A stretch of 64,000 nt of DNA, from assembly GCA_018830105.1 (NCBI GenBank), contig JAHJTC010000011.1:1-64000 (forward strand), read 5' to 3'. Made by a program: the position numbers and the translations under genes. A model generated the notes under the pieces. The model did not search any database. It was given only the letters and a program-made list of their open reading frames with translations, and was not told the origin of the DNA. The number at the start of each line of letters is the position of its first letter. Positions within the stretch are counted from its first letter, which is position 1. The stretch is from Bacteroidota bacterium (lineage in GTDB: Bacteria; Bacteroidota; Bacteroidia; Bacteroidales; F082). Shown piece after piece: positions 35,791-45,794 of this stretch.

Positions 35791-36891
35791 ATGGTACCTA
35801 AAATTTCTAAACCCACTTTGTTGATTGATGAGAAGAAAGTCGGTCTTCATATACTTGAAATGCTCAAAAAGGCAGCGGCTAATAATGCTGTTTTGCGACC
35901 CCACTTCAAAACCCATCAGTCGGGCCTGGTAGGGCAGTGGTTCAGGCAGCTGGGCGTAAAGGCTATTACGGTATCATCAGTTACCATGGCCCAATATTTT
36001 GCGCTGCATGACTGGAAAGACATTTTGATTGCATTCCCTGTAAACCTTTTGGAAATCAATGCGATAAATCAGCTTGCTGCTAGCGTAAGTTTGCAACTGC
36101 TGCTTGAGGATAAAGCAGTAGCTGCCGAACTTTCGAAACAACTTTCAGCATCAGTTGGCGTATATATTAAAATTGATGTAGGAGCAAGGCGTACAGGAAT
36201 TCCTATGCATGAGGAAGCCCGAATTCTGGCGCTTGTTAAGGCTATTAAGGAGTTGCCAAATTTAGAATTAATGGGTTTTTTGGCGCATGCTGGTCAGCAT
36301 TATCATGCAGGGGGGGGCTTCCCACAAATCGCACAAAGCACCAAAGAAGCGGCTGAGGTTATGGGAGATTTACGCCGAAAATCGGGTGATCAATCACTTA
36401 TTTTAAGCTGGGGCGACACGCCTTCCTGCTCTATGCTTGAGGTGCTGGAAGGTTTTGACGAATGGCGTCCTGGAAATTTTGTGTACTACGATGTGATGCA
36501 GTACCATATCGGGGCATGCAGGCTGGATGAAATTGCAGTTGCTGTGGTATGTCCTGTTGTCGCGATTCATGCCGAAAGGAACGAAATGGTGATTTATGGT
36601 GGCGCAGTGCACTTTTCTACAGAGTTTATCGCTGCCGATCAGGGTTTCAGGCTTTATGGTTATCTGGTAAAGCTAAACAGCGATGGCTGGTCCGATCCTA
36701 TTGCGGGAGCCTGGCTCACCGGGCTTTCGCAGGAGCATGGACTGGTGCGCCTTCCCAAAGAATTGTTGCAGCAATTTAAACCCGGCGATCTGATTGGAAT
36801 ATTGCCTGTGCATGCCTGCCTAACGGTTGATGCTATTGGGGATCAATATACATTAATGGGTCAGCTTGTGCCTAAAATGAATACCGCTTAA
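35791..36891 (+). CDS. DSD1-family PLP enzyme (D-threonine aldolase-like)
   Basis: A 366-aa fold III PLP enzyme. The PLP Lys lies in LRPHFKTHQSGL near residue 42. The barrel continues with IKIDVGARRTGIP and LMGFLAHAGQHYHAGG. The C-terminal beta domain has the zinc-type PVHACLTVDAIGDQY motif seen in D-threonine aldolase and D-serine dehydratase. It cleaves or dehydrates a D-hydroxyamino acid; the substrate cannot be fixed from sequence. Probably monocistronic. Confidence 0.88.
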   Translation: MVPKISKPTLLIDEKKVGLHILEMLKKAAANNAVLRPHFKTHQSGLVGQWFRQLGVKAITVSSVTMAQYFALHDWKDILIAFPVNLLEINAINQLAASVSLQLLLEDKAVAAELSKQLSASVGVYIKIDVGARRTGIPMHEEARILALVKAIKELPNLELMGFLAHAGQHYHAGGGFPQIAQSTKEAAEVMGDLRRKSGDQSLILSWGDTPSCSMLEVLEGFDEWRPGNFVYYDVMQYHIGACRLDEIAVAVVCPVVAIHAERNEMVIYGGAVHFSTEFIAADQGFRLYGYLVKLNSDGWSDPIAGAWLTGLSQEHGLVRLPKELLQQFKPGDLIGILPVHACLTVDAIGDQYTLMGQLVPKMNTA

Positions 36892-36974
36892 ATTTATTAT
36901 TAAAAGAGCAAATCAGGCATTATGGACAAAAACTATTTTAGCAAATTTCGATAGAACCTGTTTAATGGAATCAT

Positions 36975-36982
36975 TACCTTTG
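36975..36982 (+). promoter_or_regulatory. -7 element for outer-membrane protein gene
   Basis: TACCTTTG matches TAnnTTTG, 27 bp before the ATG at 37010. It lies inside the longer open frame beginning at 36965, arguing for the later start. Confidence 0.5.
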
Positions 36983-37009
36983 TCGCTTCTCCTTTGTAAG
37001 AACCTATTC

Positions 37010-37771
37010 ATGAGAAAAAAACTATTTCTACTGACCTTGATTTCCTTGTTGGGTGTGGCGCAGCTTTTTGCCCAGAAACGCATTTCCGATACAATAGTTT
37101 CATCATTGATGTTTCAGGCTACCTATGCGTTTCAGTTTCCCGGCGGTGATTTAACAACCTATTTTGGGAATAACTCTACCATTGGTGGTGGTGTGAGTTA
37201 TAAGACAGATAAAAACTGGATGTTTGGAGCTTTTGGTCATTTTATTTTTGGTGATCAGGTAAAAAACAGAGCAGAAATCCTAAGTCTGATCAGCACTTCT
37301 GAAGGCGAAGTGATCGATGGCAATGGCCTGTACACCAGTTTGGCGCTTTTCGAGCGAGGATATCACCTTCAGCTTAAGGCTGGAAAAATATTTAATATAC
37401 TGGCACCAAATCCCAATTCGGGCTTTTTTGTGCAAGCAGGGCTTGGGTATTTGATGCACAGGATTCGCATCGAAACACAATTTGGTACTGCCCCGCAAAT
37501 CATGGACGACTATGCTCTTGGCTATGATCGGATGAGAGGCGGAATGGCTTTAACGGCTGAATTAGGCTATCTGCTTATGAGCAACACCAGAGCGTTAAAC
37601 TTCAGTGTTTCGCTCGAATTTACCCAGGCTTCAACAAAAGGTTTGCGTGATTATGATTTTGTGTTGATGGGAAAGGATACAAAATCCTATACCGATCAAT
37701 ATATGGGAATCCGCATCAACTGGATGATTCCAACCTATAAACGAGCCCCACAGCAATACTATTATTATTAG
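37010..37771 (+). CDS. Outer-membrane beta-barrel-like protein
   Basis: 253 aa from MRKKLFLLTLISLLG, giving a clean signal peptide ending AQLFAQ. The mature protein has alternating aromatic strands typical of an 8-10-stranded barrel (WMFGAFGHFIFGD, GFFVQAGLGYLMHRIRIE, LNFSVSLEFTQ) and ends PQQYYYY. No named family is recognised. It probably resides in the outer membrane. The Kdo transferase gene begins 4 bp after its stop, so the two may be co-expressed for envelope assembly. Confidence 0.75.
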   Translation: MRKKLFLLTLISLLGVAQLFAQKRISDTIVSSLMFQATYAFQFPGGDLTTYFGNNSTIGGGVSYKTDKNWMFGAFGHFIFGDQVKNRAEILSLISTSEGEVIDGNGLYTSLALFERGYHLQLKAGKIFNILAPNPNSGFFVQAGLGYLMHRIRIETQFGTAPQIMDDYALGYDRMRGGMALTAELGYLLMSNTRALNFSVSLEFTQASTKGLRDYDFVLMGKDTKSYTDQYMGIRINWMIPTYKRAPQQYYYY

Positions 37772-37775
37772 GCTG

Positions 37776-39005
37776 ATGCGTTTTTTATACACGATAAGCA
37801 TACAATTATACAGTTTGGCCATTCGTTTTGTGTCCTTATGGAATCCCAAAGCAAAACTGTGGATGGAGGGCCGTAAAGGATGGCGAAAACAATTACCTGC
37901 TATCCAGCCGCAAACAGAATGGTTATGGTTTCACGCTGCTTCACTGGGTGAATTTGAACAAGGTCGGCCGCTTATAGAATCCATAAAAACAGACTTTCCA
38001 GAGTATAAAATCCTGCTCACTTTTTTTTCGCCTTCGGGCTACGAAATCCGAAAGAATTATGAGCATGCCGATAAAGTAATGTATTTGCCCGCTGATACTT
38101 GCCAAAACGCCCGTTTTTTGGTCGACCATTTTAAGTTTAAAGCCGTATTTTTTATTAAGTATGAGTTTTGGTTCAATTATATCAAGGCGATTTCAAAAGC
38201 CAAAATCCCGCTTTATTTTATTGCGGTTCGTTTTCGTGCGGATCAGCATTTTTTTAAGTGGTATGGAAGCTGGTTTCGAAAGCATTTAATGCAAGTGCAA
38301 CATTTTTTTGTTCAAGACGAGCCATCTAAATACTTGCTAAAAAGTATTGCTGTTGAACGGGTTACAGTCAATGGCGACCCACGTTTCGACAGGGTAGCAG
38401 CTATTGCGCAACAGGCTGCAAATTTCCCGGATGTGGAGTCGTTTATGGCTAAGCGTAAAGCCATTGTTGCAGGTAGCACCTGGCCTCCCGACGAGCAGCT
38501 ATTGCTCCCTTTGCTGGCTGTTTTGCCGGCAGATTATTGCCTGATCCTGGCACCACATGATGTTAGCAAATCGCATATCAGGCAAATTGAAAATGCCTTA
38601 CCCGACAAAGCGCAACTTTTTAGCAATCTTGCCAATCCGGTGGCTTCACAAGTGCTGATTGTTGACAAAATTGGCATACTGTCGCAATTGTATCAATATG
38701 CCACTTTAGCTTATATTGGCGGCGGATTTGGTAAGGCAATTCATAACATTCAGGAGCCGGTTACTTTTGGTGTACCGGTTATTTTTGGGCCGAATCACCA
38801 GCAATTTAATGAAGCCGTGGATTTGATAAAGTTGGGAGGAGCTTTCAGTGTAAATACAGCTGAAAACCTTAAACAACAAGTGATAAAGCTAATAAATGAA
38901 ACAGAGTTCAGGCAGCGTGCTGCAACAATTTGCAAACAATATGTTGCTGATCAGTTAGGTGCTACGGCAAAAATTTCAGCTTATTTGATCTCTCGCTGGA
39001 GTTAA
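37776..39005 (+). CDS. waaA: 3-deoxy-D-manno-octulosonic acid transferase
   Basis: A 409-aa GT-B glycosyltransferase. It has an N-terminal membrane-associated helix (ISIQLYSLAIRFVSLW), the N-lobe WFHAASLGEFEQGRPLIE with the catalytic Glu, IKYEFWFNYI, and the C-lobe VAGSTWPPDEQLLLP with YIGGGFGKAIHNIQEPVTFGVPVIFG. It adds Kdo to lipid A precursor at the inner face of the cytoplasmic membrane. It follows an outer-membrane protein gene directly. Confidence 0.95.
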   Translation: MRFLYTISIQLYSLAIRFVSLWNPKAKLWMEGRKGWRKQLPAIQPQTEWLWFHAASLGEFEQGRPLIESIKTDFPEYKILLTFFSPSGYEIRKNYEHADKVMYLPADTCQNARFLVDHFKFKAVFFIKYEFWFNYIKAISKAKIPLYFIAVRFRADQHFFKWYGSWFRKHLMQVQHFFVQDEPSKYLLKSIAVERVTVNGDPRFDRVAAIAQQAANFPDVESFMAKRKAIVAGSTWPPDEQLLLPLLAVLPADYCLILAPHDVSKSHIRQIENALPDKAQLFSNLANPVASQVLIVDKIGILSQLYQYATLAYIGGGFGKAIHNIQEPVTFGVPVIFGPNHQQFNEAVDLIKLGGAFSVNTAENLKQQVIKLINETEFRQRAATICKQYVADQLGATAKISAYLISRWS

Positions 39006-39006
39006 G

Positions 39007-39036
39007 TTTGCTGCAAGCAGATGTTTTGTAAATTTG
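39007..39036 (+). promoter_or_regulatory. Promoter for pepA
   Basis: TTTG at 39007-39010, an 18-nt spacer, then TAAATTTG at 39029-39036: the best -33/-7 pair in the window. It lies ~50 bp ahead of the ATG at 39089 and overlaps the end of waaA. Confidence 0.7.
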
Positions 39037-39088
39037 CCCTCTCTTTTATTATGAACGCAGCTAACCATTATTATTAACACAACGAATC

Positions 39089-40528
39089 ATGACGCTATCA
39101 ATACATCATATTGCACAAAGCGATAACCTGGACAGGCTTTTGCTTATTGAAAAAACGGAATCCTTGGAGCAACTTCAGCTCAATCAGGAAGCGCTGGAAT
39201 TTGTGCAATTTCAAAAAACGAAATTAAAAAAGGATTTTGTTGTCCTCAACCAGTTCAAGGGAATGACTTATGTGTTGTTTTTTGACCGGGAAATGAATCT
39301 GGCAAAACGACTGGAATGGTGTCGCAAACAAGGTGCAATTGTTGGTAGGTCAGCAAATGAATATGGTATTTCGTGCTTAACACTGGAAACCAAATCTGAG
39401 GCATTAAACGAAGTACTGGCTTTGGCCGAAGGCATAGCACTCGCCAATTATCAGTTTCTTAAATACCGCAAAGATGCCGATGAGAAGCGAAACAGTTTGG
39501 AGAAGGTAGAGATTCAGGTTGCCGGCCTGGAACCAAAAACTCTCGAAGATCTGAATACCGTTATCGAAGCCAATTGTTGGGCCCGCGATCTGGTGAATGA
39601 ACCCCTGAATAAACTCAGTGCCGTTGATCTGGCCGAGCAAATCAGTAGTAAATTCAGGGCTGTTGGGGGTAAAGCAGAGGTTTTTAATAAACGGAAAATT
39701 GAAGCGCTCAAAATGGGTGGTTTGCTTGCTGTAAACAAAGGCAGCATCGATCCTCCAACCTTCACCATTCTTGAATGGAATCCTAAAAATGCGAAAAATA
39801 CAAAAGCCATTGTGCTTGTAGGCAAAGGCGTGGTTTATGATACCGGTGGCCTCAGCTTGAAACCTTCGAGTGGTATGGATACCATGAAGTGCGATATGGC
39901 CGGTGCTGCAACTGTTGCAGCAGCTATTTATGCAGTTGCCAAAGCAGCCCTGCCCCTGCATGTTATCGCCCTTGTGCCTGCCACAGATAACCGCCCCGAT
40001 GGCAATGCTTATGTTCCCGGCGATGTGATCAGCATGTTCGATGGCACCAGCGTTGAGGTGTTGAATACCGATGCCGAAGGAAGACTTATTCTTGCTGATG
40101 CCCTGGCTTATGCCAAGAAGTTTGAACCGGAATTGGTGTTCAATTTTGCTACCTTAACAGGATCCGCCTCAAGAGCTATTGGCTCACAAGGTATTGTGGC
40201 CATGGAAGTAAAAGCTGCTGAGTTGTTTTGTAAATTGGCTGATAGCGGTGATGCTGTACACGAACGCGTGGTTAAGTTTCCGATGTGGGACGAATACAGA
40301 GAGCAGCTGAACTCCGAAATCGCTGATCTAAAAAATATTGGAGGGCCGGAGGCAGGAGCCATCACCGCCGGAAAGTTTCTGGAGCATTTTACGGATTACC
40401 CTTTCATTCATTTCGATATTGCAGGCCCTGCATTTATCGAAAAACGCGATAGCTACCGCGGTATTGGTGGCACAGGAATAGGCGTGAGGTTGATGTTTCA
40501 TTACCTTAACGAATACGCAAAAAGTTAA
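39089..40528 (+). CDS. pepA: Leucyl aminopeptidase (M17)
   Basis: A 479-aa protein. The C-terminal catalytic domain holds the M17 motifs: LVGKGVVYDTGGLSLKPS (Lys, Asp), MDTMKCDMAGAATV, PATDNRPDGNAYVPGDV, and NTDAEGRLILADAL, all metal and catalytic residues intact. The N-terminal ~150 residues form the divergent alpha/beta domain. It removes N-terminal residues, preferably Leu, from peptides. It has its own good promoter. Confidence 0.95.
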   Translation: MTLSIHHIAQSDNLDRLLLIEKTESLEQLQLNQEALEFVQFQKTKLKKDFVVLNQFKGMTYVLFFDREMNLAKRLEWCRKQGAIVGRSANEYGISCLTLETKSEALNEVLALAEGIALANYQFLKYRKDADEKRNSLEKVEIQVAGLEPKTLEDLNTVIEANCWARDLVNEPLNKLSAVDLAEQISSKFRAVGGKAEVFNKRKIEALKMGGLLAVNKGSIDPPTFTILEWNPKNAKNTKAIVLVGKGVVYDTGGLSLKPSSGMDTMKCDMAGAATVAAAIYAVAKAALPLHVIALVPATDNRPDGNAYVPGDVISMFDGTSVEVLNTDAEGRLILADALAYAKKFEPELVFNFATLTGSASRAIGSQGIVAMEVKAAELFCKLADSGDAVHERVVKFPMWDEYREQLNSEIADLKNIGGPEAGAITAGKFLEHFTDYPFIHFDIAGPAFIEKRDSYRGIGGTGIGVRLMFHYLNEYAKS

Positions 40529-40551
40529 TTGATCCTGCTCTTATCACTGCA

Positions 40552-40974
40552 TTAACTCATATTAACCAGATTGATAAAGTCGAGGTAGTGCGGGGCATCG
40601 ATGCCAAAAGTTTCAACAGAACGACCCATAATTTTGTAGGTGCTTTTTTGTCCTGCAACCCGCGAAAAGTGCAACTCAAATAGTTTTCCGTTTTTGTCGT
40701 GATATTGAACCATCACCAGATTATCATTCAAATCTGAATGCAGTTTATGATGGCATACCGGACAGAAAAAATCGTACTTATCGCCTTCATGAACCTTTAC
40801 CGAGGGGTGATAGACGGTGTCATAATGCCCGATCTCGGGATTCATGAGCAGCAAAAAACTTTCGTTAGGTTCATCAGATGAAACATGTCGCGCCGTTAAT
40901 ATTAATTTGTTCTCGAGCAATAGATAGCTCAAGCAAAATGGACAGCTGTAATCAGTTTTGTAATCGGATTTCAT
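40552..40974 (-). CDS. Zinc-ribbon-like hypothetical protein
   Basis: A 140-aa protein with two paired cysteine knuckles, CPFC near residue 11 and CPVC near residue 74, plausibly a zinc site. Other parts are beta-rich with no family recognised. It has no signal peptide, so it is cytoplasmic. It converges on pepA with a 23-bp gap. Confidence 0.7.
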   Translation of the reverse strand: MKSDYKTDYSCPFCLSYLLLENKLILTARHVSSDEPNESFLLLMNPEIGHYDTVYHPSVKVHEGDKYDFFCPVCHHKLHSDLNDNLVMVQYHDKNGKLFELHFSRVAGQKSTYKIMGRSVETFGIDAPHYLDFINLVNMS

Positions 40975-41176
40975 TTTTCCTCCTTTTTTTGATAAAGTTA
41001 CAAAATATCAGCGCTGATTTCAAGTTTTTATGCAACGCATTGCGTTTTTGCTGATGGATTTTTGTTCGGGGGATTCCAGTTATTCCATTGATTGTAGTTG
41101 ATGCCTAATCAGGATGTTATTTTGATGGAGAAATTTCAGCTATACTATTTGGGTTCGTCGGCATTCCGGAAGTTAG

Positions 41177-41184
41177 TATATTTG
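41177..41184 (+). promoter_or_regulatory. -7 element for GH97 gene
   Basis: TATATTTG matches TAnnTTTG, 63 bp before the ATG. The 272-bp gap upstream (40975-41247) holds nothing else recognised. Confidence 0.55.
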
Positions 41185-41247
41185 TGTAACATTCAAATTT
41201 TTGTTTGTACCGTCGGAAAAGCGGTAAAAACTCCAAAACTGTAAGCT

Positions 41248-43383
41248 ATGAATACGGAAAATTTTCTGCCAAAATCCTTTGCTATGCTGGTCATAATAAT
41301 GGCAGCGCTCACCACTTCCTGTCAAAAAGCAGCGCACACGCCACAAGTAAAATCACCCGACGGTCAGCTGGCTGTTACTTTGATTTCGGGCGAAAATGGC
41401 AAACTCGGATATACCTTGAGTTTTAAGAACGAGCTGCTTATCGACACTTCATGGATTGGCTTTGAATTCAAAGATCAACCGCTTTTGGCCGAAAAGCTCG
41501 AAGTACTTGATGTAGCGCTAAGTCAGGCCGATGAAAGCTGGGAAATGCCCTGGGGTGAGCAGCGTTTGGTGCGCAATCATTACCAGATGATGCGTGTTGA
41601 AATTCAGGAAGCAGTGGCACCAAACCGCAGTTTTCAGATGGAGTTTAAGCTGTATGACGATGGCATGGGATTTCGCTTTCTATTTCCCGATTTGGAAGAA
41701 GAGCAGGAAACAATTATCCTGGATGAAAACACCGAATTCAGGCTTACAGCAGATCATCAGGCCTGGTGGATTCCGGGCGACTGGGATATTTACGAGCATT
41801 TATATAACCATAGCCGAATCAGTGAAATAAATGCCATTGCCTTACGCGATCACAATGATCTGGCACAGACTTATATCCCTGAGAATGCAGTAAATACACC
41901 TGTCACCATGAAAACTAATCAGGGTATTTACCTGAGTTTTCATGAGGCTAATCTTACGGATTATGCCGATATGACCCTAAAGATCGATACCGTTGAATTC
42001 CATTTAGTTAGCGAATTGGTAGGTTCCGACCGTTTAGGGTATAAGGTGAAGCGCAGCGGACCTTTTCATACGCCGTGGCGTACAATTCAGGTGAGTGAAA
42101 CAGCTGCCGGGCTCATCGAATCGAATTTAATTGTTAACCTGAACGAGCCAAACCGCCTGGGCGATGTTTCCTGGTTTCAGCCTGCCAAATATGTAGGCAT
42201 TTGGTGGGATATGCACCTGGGCACAAAAACCTGGGACTATGCCAGTACACAGGATATGAATACCTATATGGGTCAAAATCCACATGGCAAACATGGCGCA
42301 ACAACTGCTTACGCCAAGGAACTCATTGATTTTGCAGCAGAAAATGGCATACAAGCTATTTTGGTCGAAGGCTGGAATACCGGCTGGGAACACTGGATTG
42401 GCTTTGAAGACAGGGAAGGGGTGTTTGATTTTGTGACGCCTTATCCCGATTATGATTTGAAAGAGGTGGTGCGTTATGGCAAGTCGAAAGCTGTTGAGTT
42501 GATTATGCATCATGAAACTTCCGCTGCTCCGCGCACTTACGACCAGCAACTTGATACAGCTTTCAAGCTGATGCATTCGCTGGGTATTCATGCTGTTAAA
42601 ACCGGCTATGTCGGGAAAATCATCCCCAAGGGCGAATACCATCACGGGCAGTGGATGGTAAATCATTACCGCCGTGTGCTGGAAACAGCAGCAAGCTATC
42701 AGATCGCCATCAATGCCCACGAACCCATAAAAGCTACTGGGATTCGAAGAACATTACCCAACGCCATCTCTCGTGAAGGCTTGCGCGGACAAGAGTTTAA
42801 TGCCTGGGCCTCTGATGGTGGCAACCCGCCAAATCATCTGCCTACGATTGCTTTTACCCGCATGCTTGCTGGCCCTATCGATTACACGCCTGGCATTTTT
42901 AATATAAAACTCAAGCCGCATAAGCCGGATAATCAAGTAAATACAACACTGGCGCATCAACTGGCGCTCTATGTGGTTATCAATAGTCCTATTCAAATGG
43001 TACCGGATTTGAAGGAAGCCTATGTTGGCCATCCTGCTTTTCAGTTTATCCGCGATGTTGCTGTAAACTGGGAACAAACCAAAGTCCTCAATGGCGAGGT
43101 AGGTGAGTTTGTGACCATAGCACGGCAGGACAGAAATTCGGCCAATTGGTTTCTTGGCGCCATCACCAACGAGATTGCCAGAACACTGGAGATTGATCTT
43201 GATTTTTTGGAGGCAGACAAAACCTACGAGGCACGTCTTTACCTGGATGCAGAGGATGCACACTGGAACGATAATCCTACAGCATACAAGATCGTGAACC
43301 AGCAACTACAGCAAGGCGATGTTCTCAATCTTAAACTTGCGCCCGGAGGAGGTGCTGCGGTGAGTTTGATACCGGTGGAATAG
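41248..43383 (+). CDS. Glycoside hydrolase family 97, SusB-like lipoprotein
   Basis: A 711-aa protein with a lipoprotein signal (MLVIIMAALTTSC, Cys25). The N-terminal beta-sandwich is followed by the GH97 (beta/alpha)8 barrel. Recognisable motifs are WWDMHLGTKTW, LVEGWNTGWEHW, LIMHHETSAAPRTY, NAHEPIKATGIRRTLPN and LRGQEFNAW. The Glu residues in the HHE, HEP and RGQE motifs match the inverting alpha-glucosidase branch (SusB type) rather than the retaining branch, by inference from the family. No susCD genes are adjacent, so it is not in an obvious polysaccharide locus. Confidence 0.93.
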   Translation: MNTENFLPKSFAMLVIIMAALTTSCQKAAHTPQVKSPDGQLAVTLISGENGKLGYTLSFKNELLIDTSWIGFEFKDQPLLAEKLEVLDVALSQADESWEMPWGEQRLVRNHYQMMRVEIQEAVAPNRSFQMEFKLYDDGMGFRFLFPDLEEEQETIILDENTEFRLTADHQAWWIPGDWDIYEHLYNHSRISEINAIALRDHNDLAQTYIPENAVNTPVTMKTNQGIYLSFHEANLTDYADMTLKIDTVEFHLVSELVGSDRLGYKVKRSGPFHTPWRTIQVSETAAGLIESNLIVNLNEPNRLGDVSWFQPAKYVGIWWDMHLGTKTWDYASTQDMNTYMGQNPHGKHGATTAYAKELIDFAAENGIQAILVEGWNTGWEHWIGFEDREGVFDFVTPYPDYDLKEVVRYGKSKAVELIMHHETSAAPRTYDQQLDTAFKLMHSLGIHAVKTGYVGKIIPKGEYHHGQWMVNHYRRVLETAASYQIAINAHEPIKATGIRRTLPNAISREGLRGQEFNAWASDGGNPPNHLPTIAFTRMLAGPIDYTPGIFNIKLKPHKPDNQVNTTLAHQLALYVVINSPIQMVPDLKEAYVGHPAFQFIRDVAVNWEQTKVLNGEVGEFVTIARQDRNSANWFLGAITNEIARTLEIDLDFLEADKTYEARLYLDAEDAHWNDNPTAYKIVNQQLQQGDVLNLKLAPGGGAAVSLIPVE

Positions 43384-43635
43384 GAGCGCATATGGAGGGA
43401 ATTGGAATTATTCATTCGTGGGTGGTGAAAACTCATTAGCGAATGGAATCCAGACTGCCGTGTGATTTTCCGGATAATTCTACCCATAGCCCGCGGATTC
43501 ATCTGTCGGTTATAGGGGATCAGGATTAAATTTCACACAATGGATTTATCCATTTATAACTTGCTACCTTTATAATCAAATCGTTTTATCCACTTACAAA
43601 AATTTGTATTAAAAAAGCCCGATTGCTCAAGCTTA

Positions 43636-43950
43636 TTAATAATTTCTTGTTTTCTCTTGCCAGATTTTGGGGTTGCGGTCGGTGCTAATCACCGCTAAAA
43701 CTTCAACCGTATTGTTTTCATCGTTAATATAGAAGTGAGCCATGAACGGAAATTTTTTAATAACCACGCAACGAATTTCATTGTAACGAATGGCATAAAT
43801 CTGTGGGTCTTTGCTGAGTGAGTTAATTTGCTTGATAGCCGTTTTCTGAAACCTTTTGCCAAGCCCTGCTTGCTCTTCATTATACCAATCTGTAATTTCC
43901 TGAATATCTGAAAGGGCTTCAGGTTCAATCTTCACCTTGAATTTTTTCAT
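43636..43950 (-). CDS. RelE/ParE-family toxin
   Basis: A 104-aa protein with the ParE pattern: VKIEPEALSDIQEITDWYNEEQAGLGKRF helices, then KDPQIYAIRYNEIRCVVIKKFPFMAHFYI strands. RelE members cut mRNA and ParE members inhibit gyrase; which applies is unclear. Its ATG overlaps the preceding antitoxin stop by one base. The 252-bp gap to the GH97 gene holds nothing recognised. Confidence 0.85.
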   Translation of the reverse strand: MKKFKVKIEPEALSDIQEITDWYNEEQAGLGKRFQKTAIKQINSLSKDPQIYAIRYNEIRCVVIKKFPFMAHFYINDENNTVEVLAVISTDRNPKIWQEKTRNY

Positions 43951-44183
43951 CAGGCTTTCAGTGTTTTCTTAGCTTCATCCCAAACCAAAAGCCTGTCCGG
44001 GTCTTTGCGCACCTTGTCAAAACGTTCCATTACCAGTTTTTGGTGAGCTTCGGGAACTTCAAATCTTTCCTGTTCTTTTTTCAAAGCATAATCAAGAATG
44101 TTCTTGATGGCATGAATCAGGTTTTCATCGTTTACCTGTCTGAACTGCTCTATAATAATCGCTTTTTCGGCTTGTATGTCCAT
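43950..44183 (-). CDS. Antitoxin of the ParE-like pair
   Basis: About 77 aa from MDIQAEKAIIIEQFRQVND (ATG at 44183); a longer frame to 44306 starts with implausible sequence. It is helical and ends in the usual toxin-binding tail (RLLVWDEAKKTLKA). It is the upstream partner of the toxin, overlapping it by one base. The DNA-binding fold is not identifiable. Autoregulation is expected for the class but not shown. Confidence 0.75.
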   Translation of the reverse strand: MDIQAEKAIIIEQFRQVNDENLIHAIKNILDYALKKEQERFEVPEAHQKLVMERFDKVRKDPDRLLVWDEAKKTLKA

Positions 44184-44210
44184 GATACTGTTTTTTACTT
44201 GGTTAAACAA

Positions 44211-44218
44211 CAAAATTA
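44211..44218 (-). promoter_or_regulatory. -7 element for the toxin-antitoxin pair
   Basis: The minus strand reads TAATTTTG, matching TAnnTTTG, 28 bp before the antitoxin ATG chosen here. The rest of the 312-bp gap up to 44496 holds nothing recognised. Confidence 0.5.
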
Positions 44219-44496
44219 CTTTAAATTTTGTATTTAAAAGACATGCATCCATCAGGTCATGCAAATACCAGTTATCTTCCCTTGGTGCCGGCCATCCGGA
44301 ATGCAATCCGTTTCCGAAATATTAAATTTAATGCCACAATGTGCATTTAAAAAAACACGAATTCATTGATGAGGATTGATTATTTTTGATGTCCGAGCTT
44401 AATGCAAGAATGCCGCTAACTAAAGCAAGATGATAGCAGCAGCTGCCTTATCTTTTGCCGAATGACATGTTAAAGTCAACATAGTGTTTGCGCTGA

Positions 44497-45525
44497 TTAG
44501 CGCTTGAGAATTATTTTATACCTGCCCCAAAATTTGTAATGCGTCAAAGATGTAAACGCAATTATTTTTGCCGCCAAGCTGTTTCTGAGTAACAGCTGTT
44601 GCAAACGGTAAAACATCCACAAACAGGCGATAAATACAATTGTGAAAGGCACTAATCTTATATATCCCGCATGGTTACTGATTCCTGATAGCTTGTATAA
44701 AATAAGCGTAGTTAATGCTGAGCTTATGAAACTGATTGCCACAAATAACCCATGTGCTGTTTCAATGGCATTCTTCGGACAGGAATTCATGCATTTCATG
44801 CAGCTTTCACACTTAAAAGTCCAGTAGGGCCGCGCATTGAGCAAGTTGATAGCTTTTACAGGACAACTTTTTATACATAAGCCGCAATTATCGCAGGCAT
44901 AGGAGGCATAAAAAGATTTTGCAATAGCAAATCTTCCGGCAGTATAGTATAAAAATGATACCGGAGCAATCAGAACATCCTGAATCAGATCTCTATAGGC
45001 ATAAAAATCAGGTTTCCCTGCAAAAATTTTGTTACAATGTTTTTCAAGACGTTCATGATTTTTCTTGCAGATAAACATGACTGTTTTTTCGTTGAGTGCA
45101 GGATGAATTGAAATCCAGTTTGAAGGCATATCAAACGGAACCTGGCCTTTAATGTGATAGCCTTTTGTTTTTAATAGTATCGAGGAAAGCATAAATGCAA
45201 TGCCAGTGAGTCCGGGCGTTACATAGCGACCGATTTTCATGCCTGCTCTCGTGTTCATCAAAACAATATTATTTTTCCCCTTGGGAAATTGCCTGATGAA
45301 TTTCAGCATAATCTTTGGATAATTGAAACCGTGAATTGGGGATATAAAAATTATTAACGCATCAGGATCAGTTGTTAAAGTTGAAGCCGTAACAACTTTC
45401 GCGATATTAATCGTTTGGCATTCAATATCCCTTTTTTGTGCAAGTTCGGCAATCCAATATGCAATTTGCTTTGCATTGCCTGTTCCTGAAAAGTAATAAA
45501 TTGCGATGCGCCTGTATTGAACCAT
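44497..45525 (-). CDS. EFR1-type flavodoxin-ferredoxin membrane protein
   Basis: A 342-aa protein. The N-terminal flavodoxin domain has the FMN loop YYFSGTGNAKQIA. Two 4Fe-4S motifs follow, CDNCGLCIKSCP and CESCMKCMNSCP, near residues 215-250. Two C-terminal membrane helices (LFVAISFISSALTTLILY; LVPFTIVFIACLWMFY) anchor it. Members are proposed low-potential electron carriers in anaerobes; the partner is unknown. It lies alone, divergent from pdxA. Confidence 0.85.
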   Translation of the reverse strand: MVQYRRIAIYYFSGTGNAKQIAYWIAELAQKRDIECQTINIAKVVTASTLTTDPDALIIFISPIHGFNYPKIMLKFIRQFPKGKNNIVLMNTRAGMKIGRYVTPGLTGIAFMLSSILLKTKGYHIKGQVPFDMPSNWISIHPALNEKTVMFICKKNHERLEKHCNKIFAGKPDFYAYRDLIQDVLIAPVSFLYYTAGRFAIAKSFYASYACDNCGLCIKSCPVKAINLLNARPYWTFKCESCMKCMNSCPKNAIETAHGLFVAISFISSALTTLILYKLSGISNHAGYIRLVPFTIVFIACLWMFYRLQQLLLRNSLAAKIIAFTSLTHYKFWGRYKIILKR

Positions 45526-45794
45526 TCAATCAATCTTTTTTTTTGCCGGCTAATCAATTTTAGTAAAGTATTCTTAACCAAGCTCACGACTCTGGCGATA
45601 AAAAACAGCACTCAAACTATTTTTTTGGCCCGATTTCCGTGCTAAATTAATCAATATCTCATTTTGAAAGGCAGTTTATTAAGTGATTTATTCGGGTTCG
45701 GTTTTGGTTATTGCAGAGGCAGCAGCAGATTCAAATGACACTAAGACTGCCAGACCATTTATTTCCCTTAAATTTGCTTCAAAATGTTCAGGGT

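Noticed and set aside
39404-39961. 185-aa frame antisense to pepA
   Set aside because: Complement of a well-conserved M17 region; codon shadow.
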